Shown here one piece after another: positions 1-8,203 of a stretch of DNA of 64,000 nt. Under the pieces are notes generated by a model, which did no database searches, was not told where the DNA came from, and saw nothing but the letters and a program-made list of their open reading frames with translations. Both the position numbers and the translations under genes were made by a program. Each line of letters opens with the position of its first letter. Positions within the stretch are counted from its first letter, which is position 1. The DNA is from Streptomyces nodosus (GTDB lineage: Bacteria > Actinomycetota > Actinomycetes > Streptomycetales > Streptomycetaceae): contig NZ_CP023747.1 of NCBI RefSeq assembly GCF_008704995.1, positions 4,805,501 to 4,869,500 on the forward strand, read 5' to 3'.

Positions 1-231
1 CGCCTCCTGCCGACACGGATCACGGACGTCGGCCAGCACGCGGTCGGCCAGCGCGTCCAGGCCCGACGTACCGACATGCAACGCGTAGGCGGCGGTGGTG
101 ACGGCGAAGCCTCGCGGCACGCTGAACCCGGCGCGGCCGAGTTCGGCCAGACAGCCCGTCTTCGGCCCGGCGGCGGCCGTCACCGCGTCGGGCTCCGCCT
201 TGTCCAGCCAGGTGACCAGGCCGCTCCTCAA
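1..231 (-). CDS. PEP/pyruvate-binding (PPDK_N-like, ATP-grasp) protein, N-terminal part; cut by window edge
   Basis: The first 77 residues are visible. They contain the pattern GPKTGCLAELGRAGFSVPRG followed by FAVTTAAY, which matches the nucleotide-binding N-terminus of PEP synthase, pyruvate phosphate dikinase and rifampin phosphotransferase (family norm: GGKGxNLxEL..GxPVPxGF). The start is a TTG at 231 whose last bases overlap the TGA of the upstream gene (TTGA), so the two are translationally coupled. The upstream partner carries the swivelling phosphohistidine domain but no ATP-binding domain; this gene would supply the missing one. A GTG inside the frame is possible but would remove the conserved Gly-Lys. 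The rest of the gene lies outside the window. The domain call is firm; the substrate is unknown. Confidence 0.75.
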   Translation of the reverse strand, partial: MRSGLVTWLDKAEPDAVTAAAGPKTGCLAELGRAGFSVPRGFAVTTAAYALHVGTSGLDALADRVLADVRDPCRQEA

Positions 232-1985
232 CTGCCGCTCCCACCTGCCGGCGCCCCCACCCGGACGACGGTGACGGTGCCCCGTCCACCGTCCACCTCG
301 ACCCGGTCGCCGTCCTCGACCAGCACGGTCGCCAGGCCGCAGGCGGTGACCGTCGGCACGCCGTACTCGCGGCCGACGATCGCGGCGTGCGACAGCATGC
401 CCCCGCTGTCGCAGACGCAGGCCGCGATCGCGGCGAACGCCGGCGTCCAGTGGGGCGAGGTCGACTCGCACACCAGCACCTCACCCGGCCGCAGGCGATG
501 CAGATCGCCGGCGTCGCTGAGCACGCGGGCGACGCCCGTCGCCCGCCCCTTCGCCGCGGGCACGCCGGTGAGCGTGGTCCCGTCCCCTGCCCGGGCGGTG
601 GCCGTGACCACGCGCAGAAAGTGCTCGTCGAGGCCGAAGATCTCGGTCAGGATCGGGTCCTCGACGGCTTCGGGGACGGTGCCGAGCACCTTGGGCATGC
701 TCGCGCGCCGTTCGTGCCAGTGGGCGAAGTACTGGCGGCGTACTTCGACGATCGAGCGGAACTCGCCGTACGCACGCTCACCCGAGGCCACGGCGTCGAG
801 TTCCGGCCAGAACAGGAAGAGCGTGTCGTCGGGACGGTCGGCGCCGGCCTTCTCCGCGATGCCCAGGGCGGCCCGGCGCATCGGCAGCGATACCCGCAGG
901 TCGATGTAGTGGCTGTGGTCGTCCTGCCACCGGAGGAAGTTCGCGGCCTGTACGGAGGCGAGGCCAGCGTCGAACGCCTCCTGTTCCCGCCTGGTCAGCC
1001 GTGAGCGTGCCGCGTCGATCGCGGTGTCACGTTCGATCTGCGCCTGGCGCAGCGCCGCCTCGAAATCGTGGTCGGTGTCCTTCAGCAGGAGGGTCCTGAC
1101 CATCCCGAGCACGGGTGCGGGGTCCTCGATCCAGCTCGGCAGTGCGACATCGCAGACGCCCTCGATGCGGTGGCCGTACACATCGAGGAAGTCGCGGAGC
1201 CGGCTCGTCCAGGCCGTCGCCGCACCGCCCTCAGCGGCCAGCGTGCCCGCCAGCCGCTCCGGCTCGGTGGCGGCGAAGAGCGGCCCCAGCCCCGCGTCAC
1301 GGGCCGCCGCGGCGAGCCTGCCGAGCTCGCGATCGGTCTCCATGATCTTGGTGTCGTGGCCCTGGAGGAACGTGCCGACCTCATGGGGGTCCAGCCCCAG
1401 CTCCGTGCACATCCCGGTGAAGCCGAGGTGGTTGGCCAGCAGCGGGTACATCATCTCGAAGTGGATCTCGAACGCCCGCTGGGCGTAGCGGCGTGCCTCG
1501 GCGAGCATGGCGCCCAGCTCGCTCAGCGAGGACCGCTCGACGTCGATGCCTTGGAAATACCGCCAGCCCGCGTCGATCTCGGCCACCCGCCGGTTCCACA
1601 GAGCCTGGAAGCCCTGGAGGAATCCCGGCAGGCGGCGCTCCATCCGTACGGACCGCGCCTCGATCTCGTACCGGCTCTCGACCGGAATCGCCGCGGCGTA
1701 GACATGGGTGCCGGCCATCCGCTGAGTGATGCCGCGGCTGTGCGGCAGCGGCATCTGCTCGGCGGTGAGTTGCGTGCCCCACGAGTAGCAGTCTTCCAGC
1801 CAGGTCGTGCCCAACGGGGTGAGCCCGCGCGGGCAGTGGAAGTCGAGGAACCAGAAGCGCTTCTCGTCCTGTTCGGAGAACGTCCGGAACGGCTCGACGA
1901 CGAACGGCGCGTGCCCGAAGGCGGGTGTGAACCCCGGGTACCACTCGTCGGTGGCGTACTCGTCGACCGGAATGACCAGGCTCAT
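228..1985 (-). CDS. PEP-utilising enzyme with C-terminal phosphohistidine (swivel) domain
   Basis: A 585-residue protein. The last ~90 residues form the PEP-utiliser mobile domain: GVPAAKGRATGVARV, then LRPGEVLVCESTSPHWTPAF, then GGMLSHAAIVGREYGVPTV with the phosphorylatable His in SHAAI. The preceding ~480 residues resemble the helical substrate-binding region of rifampin phosphotransferase-like enzymes. There is no ATP-grasp domain in this polypeptide; the overlapping downstream gene starts with one. In the known families the order is ATP domain, substrate domain, His domain in one chain; here the chain is split and the order is swapped. ATG start at 1985 with GGAGG-like sequence (complement of cctcc) just upstream. 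Likely role: ATP-dependent phosphorylation of a small molecule through a phosphohistidine. The actual substrate cannot be read from the sequence. Confidence 0.8.
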   Translation of the reverse strand: MSLVIPVDEYATDEWYPGFTPAFGHAPFVVEPFRTFSEQDEKRFWFLDFHCPRGLTPLGTTWLEDCYSWGTQLTAEQMPLPHSRGITQRMAGTHVYAAAIPVESRYEIEARSVRMERRLPGFLQGFQALWNRRVAEIDAGWRYFQGIDVERSSLSELGAMLAEARRYAQRAFEIHFEMMYPLLANHLGFTGMCTELGLDPHEVGTFLQGHDTKIMETDRELGRLAAAARDAGLGPLFAATEPERLAGTLAAEGGAATAWTSRLRDFLDVYGHRIEGVCDVALPSWIEDPAPVLGMVRTLLLKDTDHDFEAALRQAQIERDTAIDAARSRLTRREQEAFDAGLASVQAANFLRWQDDHSHYIDLRVSLPMRRAALGIAEKAGADRPDDTLFLFWPELDAVASGERAYGEFRSIVEVRRQYFAHWHERRASMPKVLGTVPEAVEDPILTEIFGLDEHFLRVVTATARAGDGTTLTGVPAAKGRATGVARVLSDAGDLHRLRPGEVLVCESTSPHWTPAFAAIAACVCDSGGMLSHAAIVGREYGVPTVTACGLATVLVEDGDRVEVDGGRGTVTVVRVGAPAGGSGS

Positions 1986-2515
1986 CGGGACCTCCTCGGA
2001 AGACCCTCACGGTGTCCCCCCGCAGCCGCCCGTGCGCCCTCGCGCACCTCAAGCCTCCGCTGTGCGGCGGCTCGGCGCCAGTACCCGAGGACTTTCGCGT
2101 GTGATCGCTGCGTCACCGTGCGTCAAGGCGACTCGGGCGTGCCCGTGTGCGGGGGCCGCCCGGAGCTGCCGTCCTTCGCCCGTGCGCCCCGTGTCCGCGC
2201 CGGAGCGAGCGCCGATGCGTCAGGGGTGCGGAAAGGGGCGTCGGTGCGTTCGGCGCCGGGGTGCGGGGAGGGCGGCGGGGGTGTGGCGCACAGGACGTAC
2301 CGGACCTCGGCCGTGATCCCGCCGTAAAGGCAGATGATCACAATGCGGCAGCAACAAGCCACCACAAGTCGCTGATCCCTTGACTACCGGACATCACACA
2401 CGGTTGGCTCCGGCTCAACGAGAGCCACCCGACCCGTCGTACGTCCTCCGGCGTCCCTTCCCTTCCACCCCCCGCTTGCTACTTGCTCAGCTGCACAGTG
2501 AGGTGCCACACCCTC
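1986..2515. other. Intergenic region between divergent genes
   Basis: About 530 bp separate the minus-strand PEP-utilising gene from the plus-strand binding lipoprotein. The open frames present have poor codon bias and no recognisable domain, so I call no gene. The stretch must contain two divergent promoters. A TTGACT at about 2382 could be a -35 element for the lipoprotein, but no good -10 follows at the right distance. Confidence 0.5.
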
Positions 2516-3514
2516 ATGAAGACCCCCCGTTCGCCCAGACGCCGCAGATCCGCCCTCGGCACCGCGCTGACCGCCGCTGTCGCCGTCTGTCTGCTGGTGG
2601 CCGGCTGTTCCGGTTCCGACGGCTCGCAGTCCGAGTCCGGTGCGCGGAGGTCCGGGCTCAAGGTCGCCCTGGTCACCCATGGGGCCGAGGGGGACGAATT
2701 CTGGCAACGGGTCCGCAAGGGCGCCGAGGCGGCTGCCGCCAAGGACGGCATCGCGTTGACCTATGCGAGCGACCCCGATGGCACGGGGCAGGCGGAGCTG
2801 GTGCGGGACGCCATCCGGGAGGGTGTGGACGGCATCGCGCTGACGCTGGCCAAACCGGAGGCGATGAAGGGGCCGATCGCGGCCGCCAAGGCGGCGGGCA
2901 TCCCCGTGGTCGGGCTCAACTCCGGTATCGACGCCTGGCGTTCCGAGGGCGTCCTGCAGTACTTCGGCCAGGACGAGAGCGTCGCGGGCCGGGCCGTCGG
3001 GGCCAAGCTGGACGAGCTGCGGGCCAAGCGCGCCCTGTGCGTCATCCATGAGCGGGGCAACATCGCGCTGGAGGCACGCTGCGCCGGTGTGAAGAAGGCC
3101 TTCGACGGCGAGACCGAGATATTTTACGGCGACGGTACCGACATGGACGCCCTGACCGAAGCGGTCGCGACCCGGCTGCGGCTGGACTCCGGCATCGACG
3201 AAGTGATCACCAATGGCGCGCAGTTCGCGCTGGCCGCGGTCACATCGGTGCGCCAGGCGGGCAGCAAGGCGCATGTCGCCACCTTCGACCTGAACAAGGA
3301 CCTGGTCAAGGCGGTCCAGGACGGACATGTGCAGTTCGCCGTGGACCAACAGCCCTATCTGCAGGGCTATCTGGCCGTGGACGCGCTCTGGCTCTACAAG
3401 TCCAACGGCAATGTGAGTGGTGGCGGCGTCGCCCCGGTGCTCACCGGCCCCGCCTTCGTGACCAAGTCGAACGTCGCCACGGTGGCCAAGCTGGCCGCCG
3501 GCGGCACGCGCTGA
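2516..3514 (+). CDS. Sugar-type ABC transporter substrate-binding lipoprotein (Peripla_BP_4)
   Basis: A 332-residue protein. An Arg-rich N-terminus and hydrophobic stretch end in the lipobox LLVAGC, so it should be a membrane-anchored lipoprotein. The mature part has the ribose/LacI-like binding fold: KVALVTHGAEGDEFWQRV at the start, then IREGVDGIALTLAKP, GIPVVGLNSGID, and DEVITNGAQFAL. Family members bind monosaccharides or similar ligands and deliver them to an ABC permease. No ATPase or permease gene lies beside it, so it either serves a transporter elsewhere or acts as a sensor ligand carrier; the gene immediately downstream is a conservon sensor. I chose the ATG at 2516 because it sits directly before the signal peptide; an in-frame start 33 bp upstream would add a non-signal extension. 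Confidence 0.85.
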   Translation: MKTPRSPRRRRSALGTALTAAVAVCLLVAGCSGSDGSQSESGARRSGLKVALVTHGAEGDEFWQRVRKGAEAAAAKDGIALTYASDPDGTGQAELVRDAIREGVDGIALTLAKPEAMKGPIAAAKAAGIPVVGLNSGIDAWRSEGVLQYFGQDESVAGRAVGAKLDELRAKRALCVIHERGNIALEARCAGVKKAFDGETEIFYGDGTDMDALTEAVATRLRLDSGIDEVITNGAQFALAAVTSVRQAGSKAHVATFDLNKDLVKAVQDGHVQFAVDQQPYLQGYLAVDALWLYKSNGNVSGGGVAPVLTGPAFVTKSNVATVAKLAAGGTR

Positions 3515-3560
3515 ACGGCGGGCGGGCAGGGGTGTCGGTGGCATGACCTTACGTAACTTC

Positions 3561-3590
3561 GCCGTCCGCCCGGTCGTGTGTGCGGACGGC
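3561..3590 (+). terminator. Possible weak hairpin terminator after binding lipoprotein
   Basis: Arms gccgtccgc and gcggacggc pair perfectly (9 bp) around a 12-nt loop, 46 bp after the lipoprotein stop. There is no T-run, as is usual in high-GC hosts. Confidence 0.4.
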
Positions 3591-3682
3591 ATCTCCCGCG
3601 CCCTTCGGCCGCGTACCGGACGCGCCGTCACCCCCGCGCCCCTTCTCCCCGTCCCTGTCCGCCCGTAGATCGCTCTAGGACG

Positions 3683-6112
3683 ATGATGTCTTCACGGACA
3701 CCGGCAGGTCCCCGGCGCCGTCTCGGTTCCATACGGCTCTCGCTGATCCTTCTGGCCCTGGTCCCCAGCGTCACGCTCTCCGCCATGTGGGGTGTGACGA
3801 CGACCCAGATGTTCTCCGAGGGGCTCCGGCTGCGCTCCCAGACCGGGCTCAGCCGGTCGACCGGCGCCATGGGCACCGACGCGGCGCTCGCCCTGCAACA
3901 GGAACGCGGGCTGTCGGCGGCATGGCTGGCCTCCCCGCACGGCTCCCGGGCCGCCCTGGAGGCACAGCGCAGGGCGACGGACAAGGCGGTGGCCGAGCTG
4001 GTCGGCCAGGCCGAGGCGATCAGGCAGGCGCCCGCCCGCATCAAGAACGGCATGTACTCGGTCGTCGCCTCGGTGGGCAGCCTGGAGTACTACCGGGGCC
4101 AGGTGGACAAGCCGACCGACATCACCGGTGAGCAGGCCCTGGACCAGTACACCGCGATCATCGACGACCAGATCCACGCCTATCAGGAGCTCTCGCAGGT
4201 CGACGACGGCGACCTCACCTCACGGGCCGGCCCGCTGGTGGCGCTGGAGCACGCCGCGGAGCTGGTCTCCCAGGAGGACACCCGGCTGACCCTGGCGTGG
4301 TCGTCCGGCACGATGGACCGGGAGGCGTGGAACCGGTTCGCCCAGCTCGTCCACACCCGGCGCTGGCTGGTCGAGGACCAGATCGTCCCCTCGCTGGAGG
4401 GCAGCACGAAGACCCGGGTCGAGCAGATCCTGCGGTCGGCGGAGTGGAGGACCCTGGAGACCGTCGAGGACCGGGTGCTCGCGGCCCGGGACAAGACCAC
4501 CGGCGCACAGGAGATCACTCTGCCGGAGTCGCGCGAGCGGTGGGGCGCCGCGATCGACAAGCTGTCCGTCGAGTACTCGGCGCTGATCCAGCAGCAGACG
4601 GCCGAGCTGCTGGACCTCAGCGCCGATCGCGCGCACGGGCTGCTGCTCAAGGCCACCGTCCTGAGCGCCGCCGGCCTGGCCGCCCTGGTGCTGTGCGTCG
4701 GCATGTCCTTGCGGATCACCCGCTCCCTGTCCCTGCGGCTGCGGGGGCTGAGGATCGCCACCCTCTCCCTGGCCGAGGAACGGCTGCCCGATGTGGTGGC
4801 CCGGCTGGAGCGGGGCGAGACGGTGGACGTGGAGTCCGCGACACCGCCGCTGGACTACGGCACCGACGAACTCGGCCAGGTCGCCCAGGCGTTCAACACC
4901 GCACAGCGCACGGCCGTGCACACCGCGGTCGAACTCGCCGACACCCGGCGCGGTTTCCAGAAGGTGATCCTCGGCATCGCCCGGCAGAGCCAGAATCTGG
5001 TCAATCTTCAGCTCAGCAAGCTCGACGCGCTGGAACGACGCCACCAGGACCCGGAGGTCCTCCAGGGCCTGTACGAACTGGACTCCACGGCCAGCCAGTT
5101 GCGCCGCTACGAGGAGAACCTCGTCATCATCAGCGGCGGGCAGCCCCGGCGCAGCTGGACCGAGCCGGTCGCGCTGATCGACATCCTGCGCAGCGCCGTC
5201 GGTGAGGTCGCCGAGTACCAGCGGGTGGAGGTGCATACGGAGGAGGAGGTGCGCCTCGCCCCGCCCGCGGTGGCCGACGTGATCCATCTGCTGGCCGAGC
5301 TGATCGACAACGCGACCGCGTACTCCGCCGCCCCGAGCCCCGTCGGAGTGCGGGCGGCGATGGTGGCGAAGGGCCTCGTCATCGAGGTCGAGGACCGTGG
5401 CCTCGGTATGTCCGAGGAGGACTACTCCCAGCTCAACGCCCTGCTGGCGGTGGCACCGCAGTTCGATGTGGTGGCGCTCGGCGACGATCTGCGGCTCGGC
5501 ATGTTCGTGATCGCCCGCCTCGCCACCCGCCATGGCATCACCGTGACGCTGCGCTCCTCTCCGTACGGTGGGACCGCCGCGATCGTGCTCGTTCCGCACG
5601 AGATCGTGGTGCCGGAGGCCGCCGACTCCCGGGGGGCCCGGCCGGCCGCGCCCGGGACGGACGGCCCCGAACGGAACGCGGAGACCCCCGCGCCTGCCGC
5701 CAAGCCCCGGCGCTGGAAGGCGCCCGCGGAGCAGAACGCCTCCCGCGCCGGCGACAGCGGACGCGGGGTGCCACGGACCCGTGAGCCGGGACTCGCCCCG
5801 CTGCCGCGCCGGGTGCCGCAGACCAGCCTGGCCGCCGAACTACGAGGAGACGTCGTGCCCGTCGTCGAGGACGACCACCTGGACGACTTCACCGCCGAAC
5901 AAGCCGCCTCCTCCCTCGCCGGTTTCCAGCGCGGCACCAGCCGGGCACGGCACGATGAGACCCGGGAACAGGACGACGGCCCGGAGGAGGCCACCGCACC
6001 GGACGGCCCGGATGTTCGCGTTCCCGCCGCCGGATCCGCCACTTCCAGGGACTCGACCGCGTTCGAGCAGGGGGGACATTCCCCCTCGACCTCGCCCGCC
6101 GACCGCACATGA
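3683..6112 (+). CDS. cvnA: Conservon sensor histidine kinase-like protein (CvnA type) with nitrate/nitrite-sensing-like domain
   Basis: An 809-residue membrane protein. A first membrane segment lies at about residues 17-39, then a ~280-residue extracytoplasmic helical region of the NIT (nitrate/nitrite sensing) type, a second segment near 318-341, a HAMP-like linker, a helical region and a GHKL ATPase. ATPase motifs are visible as LIDNATAYSAA (N box, about residue 542) and VEDRGLGM (G1 box, about 570). The tail of some 160 residues is Pro/Ala/Arg-rich and probably disordered. It heads a four-gene conservon with the roadblock, DUF742 and GTPase genes, and its stop overlaps the next frame. Two adjacent ATG codons follow an AGGA; the second, at 3686, has better spacing. 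In this family the kinase-like protein is thought to act on the GTPase switch rather than on a classic response regulator. Confidence 0.9.
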   Translation: MMSSRTPAGPRRRLGSIRLSLILLALVPSVTLSAMWGVTTTQMFSEGLRLRSQTGLSRSTGAMGTDAALALQQERGLSAAWLASPHGSRAALEAQRRATDKAVAELVGQAEAIRQAPARIKNGMYSVVASVGSLEYYRGQVDKPTDITGEQALDQYTAIIDDQIHAYQELSQVDDGDLTSRAGPLVALEHAAELVSQEDTRLTLAWSSGTMDREAWNRFAQLVHTRRWLVEDQIVPSLEGSTKTRVEQILRSAEWRTLETVEDRVLAARDKTTGAQEITLPESRERWGAAIDKLSVEYSALIQQQTAELLDLSADRAHGLLLKATVLSAAGLAALVLCVGMSLRITRSLSLRLRGLRIATLSLAEERLPDVVARLERGETVDVESATPPLDYGTDELGQVAQAFNTAQRTAVHTAVELADTRRGFQKVILGIARQSQNLVNLQLSKLDALERRHQDPEVLQGLYELDSTASQLRRYEENLVIISGGQPRRSWTEPVALIDILRSAVGEVAEYQRVEVHTEEEVRLAPPAVADVIHLLAELIDNATAYSAAPSPVGVRAAMVAKGLVIEVEDRGLGMSEEDYSQLNALLAVAPQFDVVALGDDLRLGMFVIARLATRHGITVTLRSSPYGGTAAIVLVPHEIVVPEAADSRGARPAAPGTDGPERNAETPAPAAKPRRWKAPAEQNASRAGDSGRGVPRTREPGLAPLPRRVPQTSLAAELRGDVVPVVEDDHLDDFTAEQAASSLAGFQRGTSRARHDETREQDDGPEEATAPDGPDVRVPAAGSATSRDSTAFEQGGHSPSTSPADRT

Positions 6113-6123
6113 AGGACACCCCT

Positions 6124-6552
6124 ATGACACGCCCCACCCCCGCCACCCACACCCGGCTCGATCAGCTGCTGACCGGCCTCGTGGAACGGGTCGCCGAGGT
6201 CAACCAGGCCGTGGTGCTCTCCGAGGACGGACTGGTCGTCAGCAAGTCCGTCGGATTCCCGCGCGACGACGCCGAACGGCTGGCCGCGACCGCGTCCGGC
6301 CTGATGAGCCTCAGCAAGGGCGTCAGCATGGACTTCGGCGGCGGCCCGGTGCGGCAGGCGCTCATCGAGCTGACCCACACCTATCTGATCCTCACCTCCG
6401 CCGGACCCGGTGCCCATCTTGTGGTCCTCACCGGCCCGGGCGCCGACGTCGGCGTGGTGGCGTACCAGATGAACATGCTGGTGAAGAAGATCGGCGAACA
6501 CCTGAGCGCCCCACCGCGTGCGGGTGCCGACACCTCCGGCGACGGCGAGTGA
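6124..6552 (+). CDS. cvnB: Roadblock/LC7 domain protein of the conservon (CvnB type)
   Basis: A 142-residue cytoplasmic protein that is essentially one roadblock/LC7 domain: LDQLLTGLVERVAEV, then NQAVVLSEDGLVVSKS, and a C-terminal VAYQMNMLVKKIG helix. Roadblock proteins in conservons are MglB-like and are believed to act as GTPase-activating partners for the small GTPase of the operon. I chose ATG 6124 because a good GAAGGA lies 7 nt before it. The in-frame ATG at 6109 overlaps the stop of the sensor gene (ATGA) and would add five residues. It lies between cvnA and cvnC and is clearly co-transcribed. Confidence 0.9.
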   Translation: MTRPTPATHTRLDQLLTGLVERVAEVNQAVVLSEDGLVVSKSVGFPRDDAERLAATASGLMSLSKGVSMDFGGGPVRQALIELTHTYLILTSAGPGAHLVVLTGPGADVGVVAYQMNMLVKKIGEHLSAPPRAGADTSGDGE

Positions 6553-6553
6553 G

Positions 6554-6910
6554 GTGAACGGAGGCGACGCGGCGGGCCGGCTCGTCCGGCCGTTCGCGCT
6601 GACCGGTGGACGGACCCGGCCCAGCCGCGCCGACTTCACCCTCATCACGATGGTGACGGCGGTCGACCCGCCTCCCGAGCGGGCTGCCCGGCCGCAGCCC
6701 GAGCACCTCCGGATCCTCAGGTGGTGCGCGGAACCGACCTCCGTGGCCGAGCTCGCCGCCCATCTCGATCTCTCGGTGAGCGTGGTCGTGATCATGCTCT
6801 GCGATCTGCTGGAGGCCGGACGGATCAGCGTCCACCGGCCGGCCCCCGTCTCCCGCACCGCGGACCTGGCCCTTCTGCAGAAAGTGAGGGACGGCCTTGG
6901 CCGGCTCTGA
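6554..6910 (+). CDS. cvnC: DUF742 winged-helix protein of the conservon (CvnC type)
   Basis: A 118-residue protein. It shows the family signature RLVRPFALTGGRTRP, then HLRILRWCAEPTSVAELAAH and the helix-turn-helix-like SVSVVVIMLCDLLEAGRISV. DUF742 proteins form the third member of Streptomyces conservons and are predicted winged-helix proteins linking the roadblock protein and GTPase. The GTG at 6554 follows the previous stop by one base and places the conserved RPFALTGGR at the usual distance from the N-terminus; an in-frame GTG at 6518 would overlap the roadblock gene. The 3' end overlaps the GTPase gene by 14 bp. Confidence 0.88.
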   Translation: MNGGDAAGRLVRPFALTGGRTRPSRADFTLITMVTAVDPPPERAARPQPEHLRILRWCAEPTSVAELAAHLDLSVSVVVIMLCDLLEAGRISVHRPAPVSRTADLALLQKVRDGLGRL

Positions 6911-7514
6911 CATCACCGACCGGTCGCCGTCGGCCCCCGACACGGCGAAGATCCTGATCGCCGGGGGCTTCGGCGTCGGCAAGACCACCATGGTCGGGTC
7001 GGTCAGCGAGATCGCCCCGCTGCGCACCGAGGAACCGCTGACCGCGGCGGGCCTGGACATCGACGACCTCGACGGCATCGAGGACAAGCAGGCCACCACC
7101 GTGGCCCTGGACTTCGGCCGGATCACGGTCAGCCGGGACCTGGTGCTGTATCTCTTCGGCACCCCCGGTCAGCAGCGGTTCTGGTTCATGTGGAACGACC
7201 TGGCCATCGGCGCGCTCGGTGCCGTGGTCCTGATCGACGTCCGCCGGCCGGAGACCAGCTTCGCCGCCATCGACTTCTTCGAGAGCCGGGGCATTCCCTT
7301 CGTGGTCGGTGTCAACGGTTTCCATGGACGGCACCCCTATCCCCCGGATGAGATCCGGGACTCCCTGGCGCTGCCCGACCACATCCAGGTGCTGCTGTGC
7401 GACGCGCGGGACCGGGCGTCCTGCCGGGACGTACTGATCGCCCTGGTCGACCAGTTGATCGCCTCGGCGGCCCGGGAGGAGACAGCCGGGCCCCGCCCCC
7501 TCCCGGGACGATGA
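6897..7514 (+). CDS. cvnD: Conservon small GTPase (CvnD type)
   Basis: A 205-residue Ras/MglA-like GTPase. The P-loop reads GGFGVGKTTMVGSVSE, the G3 region FGTPGQQRFWFMW. The usual NKxD is replaced by VGVNGFHG, which is normal for this family. It closes the four-gene conservon; the roadblock protein encoded two genes upstream is the likely regulator of its nucleotide cycle. The start is a TTG overlapping the DUF742 gene, so translation is coupled. Expected output of the system is membrane-linked signalling affecting development or secondary metabolism; the specific cue is unknown. Confidence 0.92.
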   Translation: MAGSDITDRSPSAPDTAKILIAGGFGVGKTTMVGSVSEIAPLRTEEPLTAAGLDIDDLDGIEDKQATTVALDFGRITVSRDLVLYLFGTPGQQRFWFMWNDLAIGALGAVVLIDVRRPETSFAAIDFFESRGIPFVVGVNGFHGRHPYPPDEIRDSLALPDHIQVLLCDARDRASCRDVLIALVDQLIASAAREETAGPRPLPGR

Positions 7515-7976
7515 GGGCGGACGCGGGGGAGCGGCGCGCCGGGTGAGGTGAACGGCCGCGCGGTGACGCGGGGTGGGGCGAGATCGGGCGCGGCGAGCGG
7601 GCGGCGGTCGCAGGAGGAACACGGCTCCGCCCCGATGCCGGCTCGATCGGCCACGGTGTCCCGGCGGGACCCGGCATGACGAGCAGGCGGTACGGCCGTC
7701 CGTCCACCCTGCCTCCGGTGCGCGGAATGTACAACCGGAGCGTCCCCTGCTGTCCTGGTCGGCCGGTCGGGGGCACTTCGGGGGCGGGCCCGTCGGCCTT
7801 CCGCGTTGTTGTCCCGCTCCGGCAGGCGGACGATACGCAGTAGCAGGCATCGCGGCGTGGTCGGGCGAGGCGCCCGAGTTCATGAGGAAAGGCTGATGGT
7901 CATGCTCTGGGCATCATGGACGACGACGGGGGTGTTCGCCGGGCGTGGGGGCGCCCGTACCACGGAGGCCGGGGTC
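7515..7976. other. Intergenic region after the conservon
   Basis: About 460 bp with no frame of convincing codon bias or domain content. It must hold the end of the conservon transcript and the promoter of the next operon. An in-frame extension of the next gene up to ATG 7896, preceded by GAGGAAAGG, would occupy its last 80 bp. Confidence 0.5.
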
Positions 7977-8198
7977 ATGACCGGCGACTTGACCGTGCAC
8001 ACCACCTGGGACGGCGACCAGGCCGATGTGGCGATCCAGTACAGCGGCGGTTCCCAGTGGTTCACCCTCGCCGGAAGCCCGGTGCCCTGCCCTTCCGAGG
8101 AGGACAGCCGGCATCTGCACCAGGAGGTCGTGGAGGCCGTGCGGTCCGGCGGGGGCGCCACCGTCCCGCACCACCACACGGAAGGCGAACGTTTCTGA
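7977..8198 (+). CDS. Small conserved-looking hypothetical protein upstream of archease
   Basis: A 73-residue protein of unknown function. The N-terminal half reads like a small beta sheet (LTVHTTWDGDQADVAIQYSG, then WFTLAGSPVP), followed by an acidic helix (EEDSRHLHQEVVEAV) and a His-containing tail PHHHTEGERF. I chose ATG 7977, which has GGAGG about ten bases upstream. A longer version from ATG 7896 has an even better ribosome site (GAGGAAAGG) and would add 27 residues. It lies 5 bp before the archease start and is probably in the same operon, hence possibly linked to RNA repair. I do not recognise the family. Confidence 0.6.
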   Translation: MTGDLTVHTTWDGDQADVAIQYSGGSQWFTLAGSPVPCPSEEDSRHLHQEVVEAVRSGGGATVPHHHTEGERF

Positions 8199-8203
8199 TC
8201 CCC

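Noticed and set aside
2123..2365. Short minus-strand frame in the first intergenic region
   Set aside because: Pro/Ser-rich text without domain or good ribosome site, in a region that must hold promoters.
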